From Eleusine coracana subsp. coracana (taxonomy: Eukaryota > Streptophyta > Magnoliopsida > Poales > Poaceae): a stretch of DNA of 64,000 nucleotides. Location: positions 60,488,631 through 60,552,630 of the forward strand of contig CM064426.1 of the NCBI GenBank assembly GCA_032690845.1, written 5' to 3'. Shown here piece by piece: positions 48,741-61,362 of this stretch. A program made the translations under genes and the position numbers. The notes beneath the pieces were generated by a model, which worked only from the letters and a program-made list of their open reading frames with translations, searched no databases and had not been told where the DNA came from. Position 1 is the stretch's first letter. Every line of letters begins with the position of its first letter.

Positions 48741-51570
48741 GGCGGCGGCGAGGTACGGCGGCCGGCGAGGCGGGGGCGGCGGCGCTGACCGGCGGACGTC
48801 GGGGAGATCGAGATCGGGCGCGGCAGAGGAACTGACTGGTGGGGTGCGCTGGGAGGCTTTTTTTTGTTCTCTTTGCAGGAAGGAGAGACTGACTGGTGGG
48901 CCCGTACTCTTGTAATCCGGTCTGAAGCATTGCAAACAGCACTGTCGTCTGATGTGGACTTTGGAGAATTCTATTAGAAGGGGCATATACACTGTAGGCC
49001 TTCATTTACCTACTCCAGTGTACTCAAACTAAGGAATTTTCACTACTCCAGTGTACTCAAACTAAGGAGTATTAAAATATAAAATGTTTATTTGAGAAGT
49101 TTAAAAAGAGACAAAAAATGATAATCTACATTAGGAACAACAGAAGTGTTTCATATTAGAGCAGCTCTGCTCCAAAAATCTAAAGCCAGGAGCAAGCGCT
49201 TGGGAGTCGGCGGGAGGCGGCAAGATCTAGACTCGGAAGCAATACTGATGTGCAAATCGTACGTCTAATTTGATTATAGGGGCGAAACCATGTAGTAGCT
49301 GGTTTTCTCTGAAGTTTTCCTCAGGATTACTGAAGCCCATTACGAGTTCTATTAAGTAAAGCCAATGATGGTAAATGATGAATGTTGTTGTCACTGCTTT
49401 GCGAAACAGGCCTGGTGATGCAATGGCTCTTTGGACCCATGGACTGAAGTACATGTTTATCGGAAGAGGATAGATCGATTCACGGAGGCCACAACGGAGA
49501 GGAAAAAAGAAAAATAATGATTCTCTTCTATAACCAGTGGTAAAGGTGGGTAATTTTATCCCAACTTCATGAAGACATACAATTTTCATAGCTCTGGGAT
49601 TAGAAAAGAGGTAATCCAGCAAAATGAACTAGAACTCTTCTAACTCCAGGTGGAAGTGAAACTGCTGCTCCGTAGAATTTTAAAGTTAGGGTGTTTGGGT
49701 GGCTCCAGATAGCTGTCCCTTGAAATTTTATACTGGAACCATGTCAAACAGATCCTAAATCCTCTCCATATGTCCTCGGAGGAAAATTCATTCCCAACCA
49801 TAGGAAATTTTTTTTATTACTTATGAGTCATTAAAATTTTTTGAACTTCTTTAATAACTATTGGATTCAAAATTTTTTATATTATTGGTCATTCTAGTGT
49901 TAAAGTTGAATAAGAAAAAAAATACTTTTGTTCCTAACAACATTTTTATGTCAACATTCCATATTAGTCATATAATTTAATTAATATGAACAAAATATAA
50001 GTATGTATTTTTAGGCTTTTTTTTAAGTAAAAAAACATACTCATGTCTAGATTTAAAAATAAAATATTAACTGATATTTTTTTTCTAATTTCATAGTTAA
50101 TAAAAACCATCGGTCGCAAAGATGTTATCTAGGTTAAAAATGAGTTATCTTCTCCAACTTTAACACCATGATAGCCAATAAGGTGACAAATTTTTACTTG
50201 ATAACCACTAGAGAAGTTGAATTTTTTATAACCAATAAAAACATATAATTTTTTTTATAACCACTAAGGAATTTTCCATATGTCCTTAAACCGAGTCTAT
50301 ATATAAAGATAAAGATGAAAAACATGCACGCCAAAGCGAGATATTAACTGAGCTGTGTACAAACGATGCTCCTTTTTTTGTTGAAAGGATACGAACGATA
50401 TTTGTGGGTTGGTTTGAGTTAAAAAAATCCTGATGAGTCAGGTTGGGGTGGGTTTAAATATTAAGTTTGCGGGGTGGGTTCTAGCAGACCATAGCCAGGC
50501 GTCGATGATTGCTCTCGATTTTGTGGAGCATAGACCTCGCTAGCTCAACGGAGAATCTACCTACGGAGCTTCTTGCCATATTTTCAGCTACATATGTACC
50601 TAGGATATCTACCTACGGAGCTTCTTATCTGAGGGCAAAAATGCAATTTCTCATAACCTGCCACCTCCCAACTTCCCAAACCCACCTCTGCCAGTGGTTT
50701 TAAACCATGTGAAATGATGGGTTCATTTCCCTTTCCCTAACTCTCTCCATTTCTCTAACCGAATATCCAAACAATGGATTAGAGTTATCCCTCCCACCTC
50801 CTATTTTGCAAACCCAGCCTCCATTTCAAGTAGTCAAACAGTACACAAGAGCATAGCAGGTTCCTTTTTTGCCAATCATCCATTGTGTGTTTGTCTGCTT
50901 CTTAGCTATGTAATTCCTTTCAACTGCGGTTTTTGCTCTGAACAAATGGACTGCTGTAGCCACATTTTAATTGTGGCATTTTGCAATGGTATCAGTCTTG
51001 CTGTTCTTGTCATCCTCTGGCAGAGAACTGAGGACATGGACATGATAAAAGGGCATTCTACAAGTTTTTGGTACTGTCTAGTGTTTAACATGCAGAAGAG
51101 TTGTGTTATACAAATTCAGTGTTCTGTGAACGGGCTCAGCTTAATTCAACACCATCTCTCATGTGGGCTCAAGGAAACCCCCTGTAAATGCCTTCCAACG
51201 TCTGACAGTATTAGCAAGAGAACTTTGACACTGAATTGTAGAAAGTACATCTGTGTGCTGAGAAATGACAAACACATTTCTCCATTGCCAAATAGGGTTT
51301 GAACTGATAACCTTGATCATATTTAGGCAGAGGTATCTATTAATATTACTTTGCTTAATGCTGCAACGAAAAGTTTCCAGTCAAGTTAAACTTCTTGCAT
51401 AAATCTCTTATCTGTTTTTTGAAATATAAAAAGATCTCTATCTGATTCTCGCACATTTACACTTTTAAGATTAATACACAACATTTATTTACATGGTTGA
51501 TTCCTGCTGTACCAGAGGCCCACTCATCTCATCTTTTCTTCAAAATTCAAACAAATGTGAACTCATTATT
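48741..51570. other. Intergenic region between VPS26 and the Ole e 1 gene
   Basis: The first ~250 bases are GC-rich and are probably VPS26 promoter and 5' untranslated sequence. A 33-base-period duplication (TACTCCAGTGTACTCAAACT...) lies at 49,011-49,068, and a fold-back element at about 49,796-50,290. No further gene is supported; open frames around 50,883-51,302 look like chance. Confidence 0.55.
49796..50290. mobile_element. AT-rich fold-back (MITE-like) element
   Basis: The two halves are imperfect inverted copies. The left half contains GAACTTCTTTAATAACTATTGG ... GTGTTAAAGTTGA; the right half, read in reverse, contains CAACTTCTCTAGTGGTTATC ... GTGTTAAAGTTGG. The outer ends share GGAAATTTTTTTTATTACTT-like sequence. 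It could form a long hairpin RNA. Terminal class and target duplication are unclear. Confidence 0.5.
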
Positions 51571-54253
51571 TTATCTACTGTCAATTCTGTTTTCTACATT
51601 CACACACTTGTCTGATGGTGTATCACTGTGTTGCAGCCGTATCACCCCAGTTGTGTAGGTACGGAAGCCATCCTCCTGAGACGATAACCTGAGGCCATAT
51701 GTGGATTGATGACGGTGTAGAAATAGGCAGGAGGAGTCTATAGGGAGTTGGAGCACCTTAACAGTGCAGGCTTTCTCTAGGTTTGGTGTCGCGTGGAGCT
51801 GGGAAGGAAGATCTATTGTGAAGTTGCCATACTCATCAGTCATCGCAAATGCAGAGTTAGGCACCTGGTTATGACCTGCTGATTCGCATATTACTGCTAC
51901 CTTGGCACCTGGTTCAGAAAAATATACAGTTCATCATCAGCAAGTGGAAATCACCATGGTATGATTGTTATCGAAGTGTACTAAATACCATTGTGCTATC
52001 AAGATCTGCTAGCTCGCTTTTTGGTTATGGCCTTACTTGTGAGCTTCTCCCTTTGTGTTATGTATATCCCAAGACTGGTAACATTGGGAGTTTTATAACT
52101 TGCAAACAAAATTCACCTTTTTTGCTACTCTAACGATCAAAATTGTCCTGGGTGCACTTATCAGTCATATTCATAGTATCTTGTGGATTGACTATTTTCA
52201 TGACACTATTTTATCCGATGAAAAGGTTATTTCTAGCCAAATGAAAAAAAGTTCATGCAAGTCATGTAGCAGACACATCGATCAGCAGGAATCTTTTACA
52301 AATGGAGAAACCATTAGGGAACTTGCACTGATGCTGTGACACCTCGTGGATGTGAAACAGAGATTTGGGTGCGCCCATTGATGCAGACTGCCAAATAAAG
52401 ACTTCCATTCAAGCTCACCGGTTGTAAGATGTAGCAGGTGAGTGATAGACAACATATGGAGGTGCTAGTGATCACGCCTCAACATCTAAAGCGTCTTTTA
52501 AGGTTTGCTTTTGATCCGTGCTGATGGCACCGGAAAAGGTGAGTGCCTCTGGACCAAACAATGAGCACTGCTATTGTGCGCATCAAATCGGACGGTAGCT
52601 GCTGCCTAGATACTAGATAGGCCGGGTTGGCTTGACCGGGAAAAGCAGGAGAAATTAGGCGAGCTAACCGTGTCCATGATAAGGAAAAATCAGTTGGGAT
52701 GACGTTGACTAGCAGGAATATTAGTTGGGTAGATTGAGAACCACGCAGCAAAAAGTCGGCATCTTTGCCGATATGGTTATGTACTTATGTTCCATTTAAC
52801 AAAGTCTATAATAATATACTATTGCCTTTATAATCACCGATCAGTCAATGTGTTTCTCTCCCTGAAAACTTGTAAGCTACACCTCTGCTGGGACTGCAAG
52901 AAAAATGGCTTCTGTTCTATTGGCTATGCAGCATCGGTGGCATCGAAAGAAATGCCATGGCACGACTAGAGATTGACAAGACGAGTCGGGTACGTGCTGT
53001 CCTGGTTCGTTGCCAGACAGAGTTGGACGAGTTTCCGCTTGGGCATTTATCAATGTAAGGTTCCATTGATTGGACAACTGGACCACAAAGCACAAACTGC
53101 TTGAAGCAGATCTTGCACGGCGTACCTTCCAACGGCCGCCCTTTACTGTACCAATGATATGCAAGCAACCATGCATCGATCCCTGCACACAGCAAGCCTG
53201 TACATATGCCCGAGACTTGAACAACAGCAACCCTGCACCAGACGACGCTCCAGCCCTCATCACGGTAGCATTCCAGTACACTCCTCATCACCTCATGTCA
53301 TGAATAATCCGTCTCATCATGTGAGTGAACAGGTTGCAACGTCTCATCTGTGTACGCCATGCTTGGCTTGTTCGATTCGGTTTCCTTACGATTTCTCCAA
53401 GCCATCTCGATGTTTACTGACCAACTCCCTCCTCAAGAACGACTGTTCATCTGTAAGATATCCGAGGCTTGCGAAGTGGCGGAGGCTTTGTCATTTCTCT
53501 GTAATAACGTATCGGTGGTTTGTGAGGTGTATTTTATAGTTAGAAGAATCTGGTGGCCGGCCGGACAGCTACCGTCCATTAATCAAGGAATAATAATCGT
53601 TTGGCATGCCTGTGTTTTCTATTGCCAATTCGAATGTTGAGTGTCGCACCAGAATTTGCAAGCCCAATAATACGTTAGTTCGGGCGTGCAGTTGCGCGCC
53701 ATGTATCAAACCTAACTTTCCTCGCAGGAAAAAAAAAATAATGTTTCCAAACTTACGTAATAAGGCGTCGAGACTACTGGGAGTAGAACTACTATTGCAT
53801 TCGCACGGGCTAATACAGCTGTGAAAACGGTAAACAACTAGTAGAGAGGGTGGAGGAACGCATGAAACAGAGTAACTAACGATGGATCATACCAATAACC
53901 GAAGAACCTAAATCAAGGGAACCGACCGATCTTACGGTGTCTAGCTAGTTCATCAATCAGGGGACTACAAGAAGCACAATAGTGCGATGTTTAAAGAGAG
54001 AAATTAAATCGGCTGGGATACTGATAAGTATACCTGGCAGCTCGAAGGCGAGAAGGTTGGCGCCGGGGCGGAGGCAGAGCTCGCAGGTGACCTGTCCGGA
54101 CACGGTCACCGACGACACCAGCTCCTCGCCATACCCGGCAATGCGCGCGAGCTCGGCCGGCGAGAAGTACAGCTCCATCGGCAACGCTTCCTCCTCCTTT
54201 GCCGCTGCGACAACGAAGAGGAGGAAGACGAGGAGCGCTCTTCTCCGCAGCAT
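51571..54253 (-). CDS. Pollen Ole e 1 family secreted protein, 2 exons, 185 aa
   Basis: Exons 54,253-54,034 and 51,908-51,571 total 558 bases in frame, with a GT..AG intron of 2,125 bases. The start MLRRRALLVFLLFVVAAAKE is a clear signal peptide. The mature part has VTVSGQVTCELCLRPGANLL, then (exon 2) AKVAVICESAGHNQVPNSAF and TDEYGNFTIDLPSQLHATPN, with spaced Cys residues (TCELC, VICES, KACTV, SSCLF, DKCVN) expected for the disulfide-bonded Ole e 1 fold. Such proteins are secreted to cell wall or pollen surfaces. The role of this one is unknown. I set the start at the ATG at 54,253; upstream codons lack a further ATG. Confidence 0.87.
51909..54033 (-). other. Intron of the Ole e 1 family gene
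   Basis: A 2.1-kb intron with no recognised mobile element or internal gene. Open frames on either strand (for example around 53,070-53,540) overlap each other in several frames and carry no known domain. Confidence 0.6.
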
Positions 54254-55095
54254 GATGTTGGGTTTGGACCGAACCAAGGATCGATGAGGTGGTGCGTTAA
54301 GTTGGGGAAGAAAAAAGGGAGCGAGGGATGAAGAAGAAGGGAAGAAAGCTTAGTATTAAGAGTGCGGTTGCAATGGTTCGGTTGGTCCCGCTTTCACGTT
54401 GACTTGAACTGGCCAGCAAGGGTGGGCATGCGCCGCATGTATATTCCCGTAGTCCACAGAGAGGAAGCGTGTCTTCCTGCGTGTGCGTTGGGCAATGTCA
54501 AGTGGTTGTTTTTGATGGCGATATAGAAGATGGCCAATTCTAAGTCACTCATCACGCCGCTTACGTCCCGGGTGGTTCAGGTGTCGTGCGGTGGTTCCGC
54601 TGTAATGTGTTGGCGGCATGTCTTGTCCAGAGTGTGTTGGGTTTGTTCGCCCGATCTCCTTCGATGAATAATTATTCGTGATTGTCTTGTCAATAGATGA
54701 TTTAATTACTTCAGTATTTTGTTATAGCTTAATACAAGTTCATTATTCTTATTTTGCACGTGAGATATATCTACTGGCACTATCATTTGTGTTGTTCAAT
54801 CAAATGAAGGTCGGTGATCGGTCTATTGGGGAAGGCCTACCTAGGGCGAGAGGGGGTGCTTTACGCTAGCTATGCTTGGGCCTTCAACTACCAAACACAA
54901 CGCCTTGGATGCTCAGGATCAAGTTAACATGTCTGTTGCGATGGTTAATAGGCTTCGACACGTTTTCTTTTCTCCTGCTATCTCAATATATACGATTACA
55001 AGTTTTGGTGATGACATCTCTGACCTCCTCTTTTTGTAAGAGCCTCCATTGTCTTAACCAATATGTGTTCCTGAAGGTAACCTACATCACATTTA
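54254..55095. other. Intergenic region upstream of the Ole e 1 gene
   Basis: The likely promoter of the minus-strand Ole e 1 gene (54,254-54,500) and AT-rich spacer up to the LINE. No TATA box stands out and no other gene is seen. Confidence 0.5.
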
Positions 55096-58000
55096 TTAAA
55101 AGCTTTTGTTAAAGACAATATCATTACGGCTAAGCCAAATGGCCCAGAACATAGCCGCCATCCCGACCATTACTATTCTTTTTGCCTCCCCCCAAGATGT
55201 AAGCCAAGTTCCAACAATATGAGAAATACTGTTGGGTTTTGGCAAGCCTATCATAATTTGTAGAATGTGCCAAATCGACCTAGCAAAATAATACTCAAAA
55301 AAGTGATGTTGTATAGTCTCGTTGTGATTACAGAAGGCACACTTGAGACTACCATTCCATTTCTTCTTTTGCAAATTATCCTTGGTTAAAGTAACACCTT
55401 TTGCCAAGTACCATAAGAAGATTTTGATTTTAAGGAGGATTTTGATGCGCCAAAAATGTTTAAGATGGGAATATGGTTTTGTCAACATTGCCAAGTACAT
55501 CGATTGCACTGAGAAAGTGCCATTCAGATGTAGATGCCACTTGAACAAGTCTGGAGTATTCTCGAGTTGAACATTCACCATTTTGGACACCAAGGCATTC
55601 CATTCTATGAGTTTATCTCCAGTGATTGGTCTCCTGAAAGTAAGGTTTGGTGTGTCGTTTTGGAGAACTTCCCGTACCGTGACTTGTTTCCACCTTGTCT
55701 AGTTATATAAAGCTGGGAATAATTAACGGCTTAGTGGTGTATTATCCATCCAGATGTTATTCCAAAACCTTGTTTGTGTGCCATCCCTAATTTGGAAAGC
55801 ACCCCACTCGAAGAATTCCTCCCTAACCTTTAGGATACCGCTCCAAAAGTGAGAATCTCCTGGTCAGCTCTGCGTTTGGGTAAGAGTCTTATTGCTGAAG
55901 TACTTATTCTTCAAAAGCCTTTGCCAAGAACCATCCTCGTTGAGTAGTCTAAAAATCCATTTACTCAAGAGACATTTGTTCTTTATTTTCAGATTGACAA
56001 TGCCCAGACCACCTTGCTCCTTGGGTTGACATAATATCTCCCATTTTGCAAGATGATACTTTTTCTTGTGGCCTTCTGCCTCCCAAAAGAATCTAGAGCG
56101 AATCATATCTAGTTTATGCAGAACTCCCTCAGGGATTTCAAAAAATGACATCATGAAAATTGGAAGATTACTTAAGACAGAGTTGATGAGAATAAGCCTG
56201 CCTCCCGAGGACATGAGTTTTCCTTTCCATTTGTTCAATTTTCTCTCAAACCTATGAATGACATCTTTCCATTCACTATTTCTTAGTCGCCTATGAGTAA
56301 TAGGAATACCAAGATATTTGAAAGGTAAGGCTCCCACTTTACAACCAAACAATGTAGTATATTGTGATTCCCACTGTTTAGCCTCACCAAAGCAAAATAT
56401 TTTGCTCTTGTCAAAATTGATCTTCAAACCAGATAATTGTTCGAAAACACTAAGCAAGAGCTTCATGTTAGTCGCTTGTTGTCTATCATGATCCAAGAAA
56501 ATGACCGTGTCATTCGCGTATTGTAGAATGGACAATCCATCATCTACTAACTCGGGAATTACCCCAGAAATTTGACCATCCCCTTTAGCTCTGGCAATTA
56601 GAATAGCCAGCATATCCGCCACCAGATTGAAAAGAATTGGAGATAGGGGATCACCTTGTCTCAGTCCTTTGTGTGTTTGAAAGTAAGGACCAATATCATC
56701 ATTTACCTTAACTGAAACATGACCCCCCCCCCCCCCTGATGAAATTTTGGATCCAGTCACACCATTTAGAAGAAAATCCTTTCATTCTCAATGTTTGTTG
56801 GAGGAACGACCATCGAACTTTATCATCAGCCTTTTCAAAATTGAGTTTTAGGATAACTCCATTTTTCTTTTTCCTTTGCAATTCATGTATAGTCCCATGG
56901 AGAATTATCACCCCTTCCATAATGTTGCTACCGGACATGAATGCCCTTTGTGATGGTCATATTATTTTGTTCGTAACCGAAGCAATCCTATTTGTTGCCA
57001 CTTTGGTAAGTATCTTAAAGCTGACATTAAGGAGGCAGATCGGTCGATAATCCTGAATTCTCTCCACCTCATCTAACTTGGGTAGAAGAGTAATAACCCC
57101 AAAGTTGAGACGATATGTAGGCAATTTTCCATCATGAAAGTTAGCAAAGAGAGCTAATAAATCAGCTTTGATGACTTCCCAAAAAACCTGATAGAATTCA
57201 GTCGGGAAACCATCTGGGCCTGGTGCTTTGTTATGTTCCATATGGAATATCGTATTTTTCAACTCTTCTTAGGAGAAATGAGTAGTGAGTATCTCATTTT
57301 CCTCCTCATTTACTTGTGGTATATCCGCAACGATTGTTTCTTCCAAAATGAAATTAGTATCCTCGGGTTTCCCAAATGATCCTTTATAGTATCGTGTGAT
57401 ATGCCTTTTTAGATTGGCATCTCCTATAATGGTGCCTTCCCAACTCTCAAGTTTGTAAATCCTAGTCTTCCTGTACTTCCCATTGGCCACTAGGTGAAAG
57501 TATTGAGTATTACTATCCCCTTCCAATAGCTCTTTAACTTTGGCTCTTTGGTACCATTTGAGTTCCTCCTCACGTAGCATGTGTGAGAGTCTCTCATTCA
57601 TATAATGTTTGAGAGCCAATTCATTTGGTGAGAGAATGGTATCCTCTGCCTTCTTATCCAAAGAATCAATGAGTATCTAAAGTTGCTTTTCTTTTCTTTT
57701 TTCAACATGCCAGATGTATTTTTTTGCCCATCCTCATAAGTATTGACGGAGGGCCCTTATCTTGTTTTGCCAAACTTGAATGGCACTACTACCTCCATGG
57801 TTTTGGCGCCAAATGTCAGACACCATATCAAAGAATCCGTGTTGGATAACCCAACCAAGATCAAACTTGAATTGATATGAATTACCATGCTGTCCCATTT
57901 GTCCAGTATTAATGAGCAGTGGAGTATGATCCGATTTTCTTCGATCGAGTGCTATGACAGATACCTTAGGATGTCGTGACTTCCATTTTGTATTCATGAG

Positions 58001-58150
58001 AATTCTATCAAGCTTCTCAAATGTAGGTGGGTAGTGACTGAGCCGGGCTGTATGCATAAACAATGCAAAAAGCCGGAACTTGTTTCCATTATCTAAAAAA
58101 TATGTTCGATCGAACCCCTGCAAGCATTAGGTTTCAAAAGAAAAACCTAT
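55096..58150 (-). mobile_element. L1-like LINE (non-LTR retrotransposon), decayed, partial
   Basis: Minus-strand ORF2 remains with three domains in order. First, the C-terminal end of the AP-endonuclease, with PPTFEKLDRILMNTKW and the SDHTPLLI motif (58,123-57,734). Second, reverse transcriptase (57,262-55,864) with NKAPGPDGFPTEFYQ, KGLRQGDPLSPILFNLVADM and the catalytic box QYANDTVIF, where Asn replaces the first Asp of YADD. Third, a zf-RVT region (55,593-55,096) with FLWYLAKGVTL and CAFCNHNETIQHH. Breaks: stops near 57,732, 57,660, 57,267 and 56,955, and a frameshift at a run of 14 C (56,723-56,736). The endonuclease N-terminus and ORF1 are absent; the CACTA element abuts the 5' side. Confidence 0.88.
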
Positions 58151-58191
58151 CCACATTTTTTCTTAGGGCCTAACACAACAGCAAAAAGGCC

Positions 58192-58445
58192 CTATAGCGG
58201 CGGTTGGTAAGGCACTGTAGCGGTGGGTAGGCCATCCTACCGCTATGCAAACGTAGCTACAAATAAGTGTTTGTAGCGGCGGGTGGTCTGACGCCCAAAT
58301 AAACTGCCGCTACAGAGACATTATTAGCGGCGGTTGAAGATGTCAACCGCCGCTATTGTTTGCCATTAGTAGCGGCGGTTGACAACACCAACCACCGCTA
58401 TTGTTGGCTATTAGTAGCGGCGGTTGACAACATCAACCACCACTA
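58192..58445. repeat. CACTA subterminal repeats
   Basis: About eleven copies of TAGCGG(C/T)GG(T/G) or its complement alternate in orientation; for example TAGCGGCGGTTGACAAC occurs near 58,367 and 58,413. Such arrays bind the transposon's own DNA-binding protein in En/Spm. Confidence 0.75.
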
Positions 58446-59024
58446 CTTGTTATTTTCCAAAAAAAAAAATTTAAAGTTTAGCAAATATATATTAATCACA
58501 GATTCTGCATATACAGAAATTAACAACATCTTATCACAGGAATTTACAACATCTCATCACATATATTTATATCTCATCACAGAATATATACAACATTGTC
58601 ATGAAAATGTTCAATGAAGATTACAAAGTGTCTTATATGAACCCTAATGCATAATCATCATTTTTGTTTGACATATTGGGTTCATATGGTGCTCTTGAAC
58701 CAGCCCACTCACAAAGGGGCCTATGGTTTGTTGCTAGATCACCATTTGAATCAAAACACTTCCCTTCTAGACTAATTACCTCTCTCAAAAGAAAACGACA
58801 AAGAGAAGCTACAATGCAATACATGTTATTTGTAGTCAAATGAACATGTTCTTGAGAAATCATACCCTTTCTGATCTCGTCGTTCCTCTTCATCTTTGTA
58901 GTCCATTGTGCGTTTTCCCTTATGACCCTCTGTGTCACATGAGTAGAGTATGTTAATATGAGATCTTAAAACTTCACTGTTCGAGTAAAGTAAAATGGAC
59001 ATAAACAAAATCAACTTACCTCTT

Positions 59025-61362
59025 CATTAGACTCCTCAACGATATGATCTAGGTAAGATGAAGAGCTAGATGCGAACACACACGTGTAGTAGCCGCAATG
59101 CACACTACCTTTTTGTTGCTTAAAGCACTATGTAGTAGAGAACACAAGTTGGTTACACTTTATATGATGGATACTACGATAAAGACATGTATGTGATGCA
59201 TATAAATCTTACCCAAAAATTATGATGGAAGTACATCTTCTTTTTCTGTTTTGGATGACATTTCCCTCCCGCTATGACATATTTCTCATAAGCACTAAAC
59301 GGTCGACAAAAGCATCATTAGATGATATTAACATTATCAATTCATATACACATAGACTAATTTTTTACCTATCTATGACTTCCACCATGTTGCTGCACAA
59401 CTTCTTGTCATAGTCGAGACTATCTAGCACGAGAAGATACCCATTTTTGGGAAATATCATAAAATAGATCCAATGATCGCTACAAGAATGTTGACAACAA
59501 GTTACTTACGATTGGATTTAACTTCAACATATGATAGATGTCGAAGGCAGTAGTGGTCCAACTTACTTGAAGTTGTAGGGGCTAAGATGCATTGTCTATC
59601 TTGCCACTTCAGGAAGCACTCGCATAAATAATTTATAACCTAAGTCCTTGCTTCATTTCTCAGGGCCGCCTTCATTTCACCAATCTCTGCCGGTGTCTTA
59701 TCCGGATAGTGATCCAGATTTACCGTTGGGTTTATACTGCTTTGATTGATGCGGTTTGGGTTGATGTAAGCCACCTTCCAATCTTTTCTATCAACCCTCT
59801 TTCTTTGATAAAAAGAGTTCATGCTACATAAAAAGATATAAGGTAATATATTGAATTGTGCTTGAAATTCGAAGTAGATCAAACGTGAAACTTACATGCA
59901 CCACAAGGTGATGAAGGTGACGTCCATCTTGCCTAGGCGAAACATTAAGTGGACATCCTCCCAATAAAGGCCTAAGGTTTGTTCATCATCCTCTTCATTG
60001 AACACCTCACTTGGAATCCTACAAGTGATCGCGGTGACCCCTTCCTTCGACACCATCATGTACCAGTCATGCAACTTCCGCATCTCCCATGGCAGGTTCT
60101 TGTACATGTTGTTTGATATAAGGGGCTTACCGAATTTGAATATCGGGTAGTCCACATCGTCCACAGGATTGTCCAAAATGTGATCATCGTATGACACTTT
60201 ATCCCAAGGATCTTGTTCTTGGAGGACGAGCTTACCGGTGCTTGCTAGACATTTTTTCAATCTAGCCAAGTACTTATCAACATCATTTTTTTTCTTTTGG
60301 GTCCTTTGGCTCTTTGTCAAAACCTGTAATCGTCTTTGGAATTATCGAAGCCTTGGCGACAACTGGCGTAGGATGGAATAGGATTACTGGAGCCTGAACT
60401 TGAACCGCCGTAGCAGCTGTTGATGGAGGCTCGACTTGAATTGTTTCACGAGGCTGAAAACTCTGCGGAAGAGGCTCGTTGTCACTATAGATTATAGGAC
60501 TGTGAGTCGAGTCGGCTTCCGCATATGGAGATTGAGGCTTGTTTCCCGAGACTGCCGCAGAGATAGGAGACTGATGTCCACCTGTATTGCCTGGGTGGCT
60601 CGCATGAAAGGACCTGTGCCCAGACAACGGGGGTGGAGAAACTCATGGTGAGAGGACAACTTCACGGCATTTCCAAATAATGAAAGAGCCGAGGGCATCT
60701 TGGAGAGTTTCTATACCTGCCTCAGGTATCGGGCATTTGATCTTGTTGTCCTCATAGACAGGTACTATTTCTGACACGGTGACACGCACGTAACCTGGGG
60801 GGATATCCGTGTTATGGAGTGTATCTCCTAGAAAAGCCATGCCTGATGCAACCTTCATCGTCTTCCCCTTGTAACTAAATGGCACATGCAACTTGCAAGG
60901 AGTATCCTCAGTGATGTCATCCATTTCTGATTGCATGGAGATTGATGGTTGACCGGAGACTGATGGTTGCGTGGAGACTGATGGCTGCGTGGATGTGGAT
61001 GAACCACGTAAGAAGACATCCACCGCAGCCTGCAGGTTGGGGTCCAAACGACCGCTTTCTTTGTCGATAGCGAACATAAGAAGTTGTCACCTCCAATCCT
61101 CCTTGGCTTTATCTTCTTGCTCTTTCTTATGCAATGTATGCTTCTTGTAGAGGTGTGAGGATGTTTCAGAGAAACCTTATTTCCATGTTGCCGATGATGA
61201 CACTCCTCGTACCCGACCACCATATTCTTTGGTCCCAATAGCCTTTGCTAGCTCATCCTTGTGATACTCCGGTGTAAACAGACCAGCCTCCATCTGCGCC
61301 GTGATGGGGCCTTTCAAGGCTTGCACAACTTCACTTGTCGCGGGATCCTTCACAATGATCTT
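59025..61362 (-). pseudogene. CACTA-borne protein with Ulp1/C48-type cysteine protease domain, multi-exon
   Basis: On the minus strand: AKAIGTKEYGGRVRGVSS near 61,205; a stop where GLU is expected (about 61,171); DIPPGYVRVTVSEIVPVYED near 60,800; YWEDVHLMFRLGKMDVTFIT near 59,910. Separate exons then give the protease: WKVAYINPNRINQSS, KWQDRQCILAPYNFK, DHWIYFMIFPKNGYLLVLDS (His near 59,474, Asp near 59,423) and QQKGSVHCGYYTC (Gln, then Cys near 59,096). The His-Asp-Gln-Cys order is that of Ulp1 deSUMOylases, and all four residues are present. Plant transposons are known to capture this domain. Introns separate the pieces; stops near 61,171 and 61,083 argue it is not functional. Exon borders are not fully resolved. 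Confidence 0.65.

Larger units (their letters stand above)
58151..61362 (-). mobile_element. CACTA (En/Spm) transposon, one end, interrupted
   Basis: The low-coordinate end has dense subterminal repeats of AGCGGCGGTTG in both orientations (58,192-58,445), typical of CACTA elements. The true terminus is probably CACATTTTTTCTTAGGG at 58,151 (altered) or CACTGTAGCGG at 58,212. The minus-strand gene encodes the grass CACTA ORF2-type protein with a Ulp1-like protease. The element is interrupted at 61,362 by a third Athila-like copy and should resume beyond the window; a TNP2-type transposase is not visible here. Confidence 0.7.

Noticed and set aside
48628..49005. 125-codon and 107-codon minus-strand ORFs upstream of VPS26
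   Set aside because: They overlap the VPS26 first exon and promoter, are Arg/Pro/Ser-rich as GC-rich leaders often are, and show no domain.
50883..51302. 139-codon plus-strand ORF as a gene
   Set aside because: No recognised domain, no splice context, and low-complexity, AT-type coding; probably chance.
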